The notes below the pieces were generated by a model. It did no database searches and was not told the origin of the DNA. It saw nothing but the letters and a program-made list of their open reading frames with translations. Source: CAVQGF01 sp045807945 (GTDB lineage Bacteria > Acidobacteriota > Terriglobia > Terriglobales > Acidobacteriaceae). From it: a stretch of 8,766 nt of DNA. A program made the position numbers and the translations under genes. How positions within the stretch are numbered: position 1 is the first letter of the stretch; every line of letters begins with the position of its first letter. This document shows, in pieces, positions 5,940-8,766 of this stretch. The stretch covers positions 1 to 8,766 of the forward strand of contig JBJMGI010000039.1 of NCBI GenBank assembly GCA_045807945.1, given 5' to 3'.

Positions 5940-6623
5940 TCAGGCGATCTCTAAATAATCCTCAACCCACTTCTTGATCTCGCGGCGGCGTTCGTCGTCC
6001 GCTTCGTAGCGGATGCCGATCTGGCTCTCAGGTCCTTCATCGATCCAACTCACGACGGCGCGCACGGTAATGGGCTTCCATTGCGGCAGGTTCAGCGTGG
6101 CTTCCATCGTGTCTCCGATCTTCAGCTTGCGCGGCGAGGTGAGTGACATGCCACCTCCGCTGACTTCTACACTCGTCCCGACAGCACGCGTGCCGTTGTG
6201 CAGAATGCCGACTTCGGTGATCACGGGAATGCGGGCGTAGCGGCGGTATTCGTGCAGCACGAGAAGATGGGTAGAACGCACGACTTTCATCGCCGCCGCT
6301 CGTTCGAGCGGATGGTTCATCACGGCGTTGACGCCGTGGCGCGAGAACTTTTTAAAATCCGCACCCGGAACGCTGACACCATAAACGATCAGGTGACGGT
6401 TCAGGGGCGACGAACGAAGCGTCGCCAGCAGCGGCTCGGCGGGATCGTTGAGCTGCACCACGCAGGCATCGTACTTCTGCTTGGTGGGCTGCATGGATTC
6501 CGGCGTGCACTCAACGGCCTTAATCTTGAATTGGGCGAAGATCTGCCGCATCATCTGCGACGATTCTGGGGGAAGGTCCACTAGTGCCACGCGGCACTCG
6601 ATCTTTTCTGACGTGCGGAGCAT
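5940..6623 (-). CDS. pseudo-receiver/PilZ protein, soluble paralogue
   Basis: Numbered from ATG 6623, this protein has 227 residues. About 10-120 resemble a receiver fold (CRVALVDLPP at the first strand), but the phospho-acceptor region reads CVVQLND and the usual Lys-Pro is His-Pro (MNHPL), so phosphorylation is unlikely. A PilZ domain follows at about 124-225. It has RxxxR in YRRYARIPV (Arg127/Arg131), and EVSGGG at 153-158, where Glu replaces the usual Asp/Asn while Ser and the last Gly are kept. This paralogue is therefore the more likely c-di-GMP binder of the two in the window. No membrane segment is present. The reading frame also opens at TTG 6671, giving 243 residues, but that start has no ribosome-binding site and lies before the fold begins. 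The gene follows ligA by 65 bases (17 from the TTG), so co-transcription is plausible. Confidence 0.88.
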   Translation of the reverse strand: MLRTSEKIECRVALVDLPPESSQMMRQIFAQFKIKAVECTPESMQPTKQKYDACVVQLNDPAEPLLATLRSSPLNRHLIVYGVSVPGADFKKFSRHGVNAVMNHPLERAAAMKVVRSTHLLVLHEYRRYARIPVITEVGILHNGTRAVGTSVEVSGGGMSLTSPRKLKIGDTMEATLNLPQWKPITVRAVVSWIDEGPESQIGIRYEADDERRREIKKWVEDYLEIA

Positions 6624-6688
6624 TTTTTTCGAAGAGCTTCCATTAAACAACGAAACTGAGAGTTGCGGCAAATGACGAAGGTGCTGGT

Positions 6689-8710
6689 TCAGCCCATCAG
6701 CTTGAGCATTTCGGCTTCGCCGATGATGGCCACACCGAGTTCCTTCGCTTTATCGAGCTTGGAGCCCGCGTCGTCGCCGGCAACGACGTAATCCGTTCTT
6801 TTGCTGACCGAGCCGGCGACTTTACCGCCCGCGTCTTCGATGCGCTGCTTGGCTTCTTCGCGCTTGAGCGTCGGTAGGGTGCCTGTAAGGACGAATGTTT
6901 TTCCTGCGAGCGCGGTGCCGCGTTTTTTGCGCTCTTTTGTGAATTGCAAGCCGGCGGTGCGCAGGCGGTCGAGTAGCTCGCGGTTCTTCTTTTCCTGAAA
7001 AAACTCGTGGATAGCGAGCGCGATGCGCGGGCCGATCTCGTGGACTTCTTCCAGCTCTTCGAGTTTGGCATCGCGGATGGAGTCGAGGTTGCCGAAGTGT
7101 TCGGCCAGCAATTCGGCGGTACGCTCGCCGACGAAGCGGATGCCCAGGCCCATGATGAGCCGCTCGAGCGGGAGTTTTTTTGAGGCTTCGATCTGGTCGA
7201 GGATGTTCTGCGCAGATTTTTCGCCGATGCGCTCGAGCGAGAGCAGCTTTTCCTTCGTGAGCTTGTAGATGTCGGAGATGTCGCGGACGAGCCCTGTATC
7301 CGCAAGCTGATTCACGAGCGACTCACCCATACCTTCGATGTTCATGACGCCGCGCGACGAAAAATAGATGAGTGCTTCGCGCAGCTTGGCGGGGCAGGCG
7401 ACGTTCACGCAGCGATGGTCGGCTTCGCCGGGCGTGCGCACGATCTCGGAGCCGCAGGAGGGGCACTTCTCCGGCATCTTGAACTTTCTGCGCGGACGCT
7501 TGTCCTGCGAATTCTGCGGCTCAGCAATCTGAACAACTTTGGGGATGACGTCGCCACCGCGTTCGACCTGCACCCAGTCGCCGATGCGGACGCCGAGGCG
7601 CTCGATCTCGTCAGCATTGTGCAGCGTGGCTTTCACTACGGTGACGCCGCCGATGCCGACGGGCTCGAAGTAAGCGGTGGGGGTGAGCTTGCCGGTGCGT
7701 CCGACGGTTATGCCGATGTCCACGATGCGGGTGATGCCGCCGCGCGCCGCCCACTTGAAGGCGATGGCCCAGCGCGGCGCGCGTCCGGTGAATCCGAGCT
7801 CGTCTTGCAGGCTGGACTGATCGACTTTGATCACGACACCGTCGATCTCGTAAGGAAGCGAGGCACGCTTTGCCTCGAACTCGTGGACGAAATCGAGAAC
7901 CTGCTCGATATTCTTCGCGGTGCGGTGGTTGGGATTCACTTTGAAGCCCGCAGCTGTGAGCGCGGCGAGCGCTTCGGAATGTTTGCCGAAAATGTTCGCG
8001 CCATCGCGAAGTGCGAAGTATGCGAAGAAATCGAGGCGGCGCTGCGCGACGATGTTGGGTTCGAGGGTGCGAATGGTCCCAGCGGCGGCGTTGCGTGGAT
8101 TGGCAAATTTCGAGAGCTGTAACTTCTCTCGCTCTTCGTTCATGCGCGCGAAGGAGGCGAGAGGCATGATGATCTCGCCGCGCACTTCAAAGTCGGCGGG
8201 CAAACCCGCTTTCTTCAACGTCGCAGAAGAGATTGAAAGCGGCACGGTGCGGACCGTGCGGATATTCGAGGTGACGTCTTCGCCGACGGCGCCGTCGCCG
8301 CGGGTGACGCCGCGCGCGAGGCGTCCACCTTCGTAGGTGAGCGCCATGGACATGCCGTCGAGCTTGAGTTCGCAGACGTAAGTGATGTCTTTGCGGCCGC
8401 TGAGTTCGTGAACGCGGCGCTCCCAGTCGCGGAGCTCTTCCTCGGTGTAGGCGTTGTCGAGCGAGAGCATGGGCCGGGAGTGCGGAACCTTGGTGAAGCC
8501 TTCGGCGGGACGTCCCCCGACACGCTGCGTGGGGGAATCCGGCGTGATGAGCTCGGGATGCTCTTTTTCGAGCGCCATCAGCTCGCGGACGAGCAGGTCG
8601 AAGTCGGCGTCGGAGATCTTTGGCGCATCGAGCACGTAATAAAAATGCTCGTGTTTGCGGATCTCGTCGCGCAATTCCTCGATCCGTTTTTGCGCCTGCT
8701 TCACCGCCAT
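6689..8710 (-). CDS. ligA: NAD+-dependent DNA ligase LigA
   Basis: LigA seals nicks in duplex DNA during lagging-strand synthesis and repair, using NAD+ as adenylate donor. From ATG 8710 the protein has 673 residues, close to the 671 of E. coli. Domains run in the standard order. The Ia region includes HFYYVLDAPKISDADFD. The adenylation domain has the KxDG motif CELKLDG with catalytic Lys116. An OB fold follows (GRTGKLTPTAYFEPV, LHNADEI). The zinc finger uses Cys416, Cys419, Cys434 and Cys439. Helix-hairpin-helix repeats lie at about 490-570, and a C-terminal BRCT domain at about 598-673 (LAGKTFVLTGTL). The frame also opens at GTG 8737, adding nine residues (VKPASIILR), but ATG 8710 places the catalytic lysine where the family has it and lies just after a TATAAT box. 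No Shine-Dalgarno precedes either start. Nothing appears truncated. Confidence 0.98.
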   Translation of the reverse strand: MAVKQAQKRIEELRDEIRKHEHFYYVLDAPKISDADFDLLVRELMALEKEHPELITPDSPTQRVGGRPAEGFTKVPHSRPMLSLDNAYTEEELRDWERRVHELSGRKDITYVCELKLDGMSMALTYEGGRLARGVTRGDGAVGEDVTSNIRTVRTVPLSISSATLKKAGLPADFEVRGEIIMPLASFARMNEEREKLQLSKFANPRNAAAGTIRTLEPNIVAQRRLDFFAYFALRDGANIFGKHSEALAALTAAGFKVNPNHRTAKNIEQVLDFVHEFEAKRASLPYEIDGVVIKVDQSSLQDELGFTGRAPRWAIAFKWAARGGITRIVDIGITVGRTGKLTPTAYFEPVGIGGVTVVKATLHNADEIERLGVRIGDWVQVERGGDVIPKVVQIAEPQNSQDKRPRRKFKMPEKCPSCGSEIVRTPGEADHRCVNVACPAKLREALIYFSSRGVMNIEGMGESLVNQLADTGLVRDISDIYKLTKEKLLSLERIGEKSAQNILDQIEASKKLPLERLIMGLGIRFVGERTAELLAEHFGNLDSIRDAKLEELEEVHEIGPRIALAIHEFFQEKKNRELLDRLRTAGLQFTKERKKRGTALAGKTFVLTGTLPTLKREEAKQRIEDAGGKVAGSVSKRTDYVVAGDDAGSKLDKAKELGVAIIGEAEMLKLMG

Positions 8711-8717
8711 GCGAAGG

Positions 8718-8723
8718 ATTATA
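8718..8723 (-). promoter_or_regulatory. -10 promoter box (TATAAT) of ligA, probably giving a leaderless mRNA
   Basis: The minus strand has a perfect TATAAT with seven bases (CCTTCGC) before the ligA ATG, so transcription should begin at or one base before that ATG. No convincing -35 box is seen 16-18 bases upstream, and there is no extended -10 TG. The missing ribosome-binding site fits a leaderless transcript. Confidence 0.45.
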
Positions 8724-8766
8724 CTTGCGGGTTTCACAGAGACTTTCGCGGGAGTATGCGCCCGCA

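Noticed and set aside
7415..8122. Plus-strand open frame of 235 codons inside ligA
   Set aside because: It is fully antisense to a complete LigA with all motifs. Long antisense frames are expected in GC-rich genes with biased codon positions.

Overview
The window looks like ordinary chromosome from a moderately high-GC bacterium. I favour Acidobacteriota: the S1 protein has a long N-terminal extension, PilZ domains are fused to degenerate receiver domains, and the intergenic DNA is rich in short degenerate repeats. That placement is inference from recall, not a search result. I see no tRNA, rRNA, CRISPR array, transposase, integrase or recognisable defence genes.

Layout. Bases 1-1074 (minus) hold the N-terminal half of ribosomal protein S1 (rpsA), running off the left edge. 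Bases 1271-1907 (plus) hold two overlapping small membrane-protein genes of unknown function, in DNA of visibly lower GC. Bases 1996-2973 (plus) encode a pseudo-receiver/PilZ protein with a C-terminal membrane anchor. It converges on an uncharacterised four-helix membrane protein (2985-3377, minus). A 148-base divergent spacer full of interleaved inverted and direct repeats separates that gene from a PRC-barrel protein (3526-4029, plus). The 232-base spacer that follows contains a possible terminator, four tandem heptamers, one copy of an interspersed element and a perfect hairpin. It precedes a patatin-like phospholipase (4262-5881, plus) with membrane helices inserted inside its catalytic domain. 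Converging on it is a second pseudo-receiver/PilZ protein (about 5940-6623, minus), which lies directly downstream of NAD+-dependent DNA ligase ligA (6689-8710, minus). ligA has a perfect TATAAT box placed so that its mRNA would be leaderless.

Functionally, rpsA and ligA are housekeeping genes for translation and DNA replication or repair. The others share an envelope and signalling flavour: two PilZ proteins (probable c-di-GMP effectors, one with a damaged binding motif), a membrane-embedded lipase, a PRC-barrel protein and three small membrane proteins. I cannot show that they form one pathway. The most unusual items are the repeat-structured spacer at 3401-3473, the helix-interrupted patatin, the two PilZ paralogues with decayed receivers, and the likely leaderless ligA promoter.
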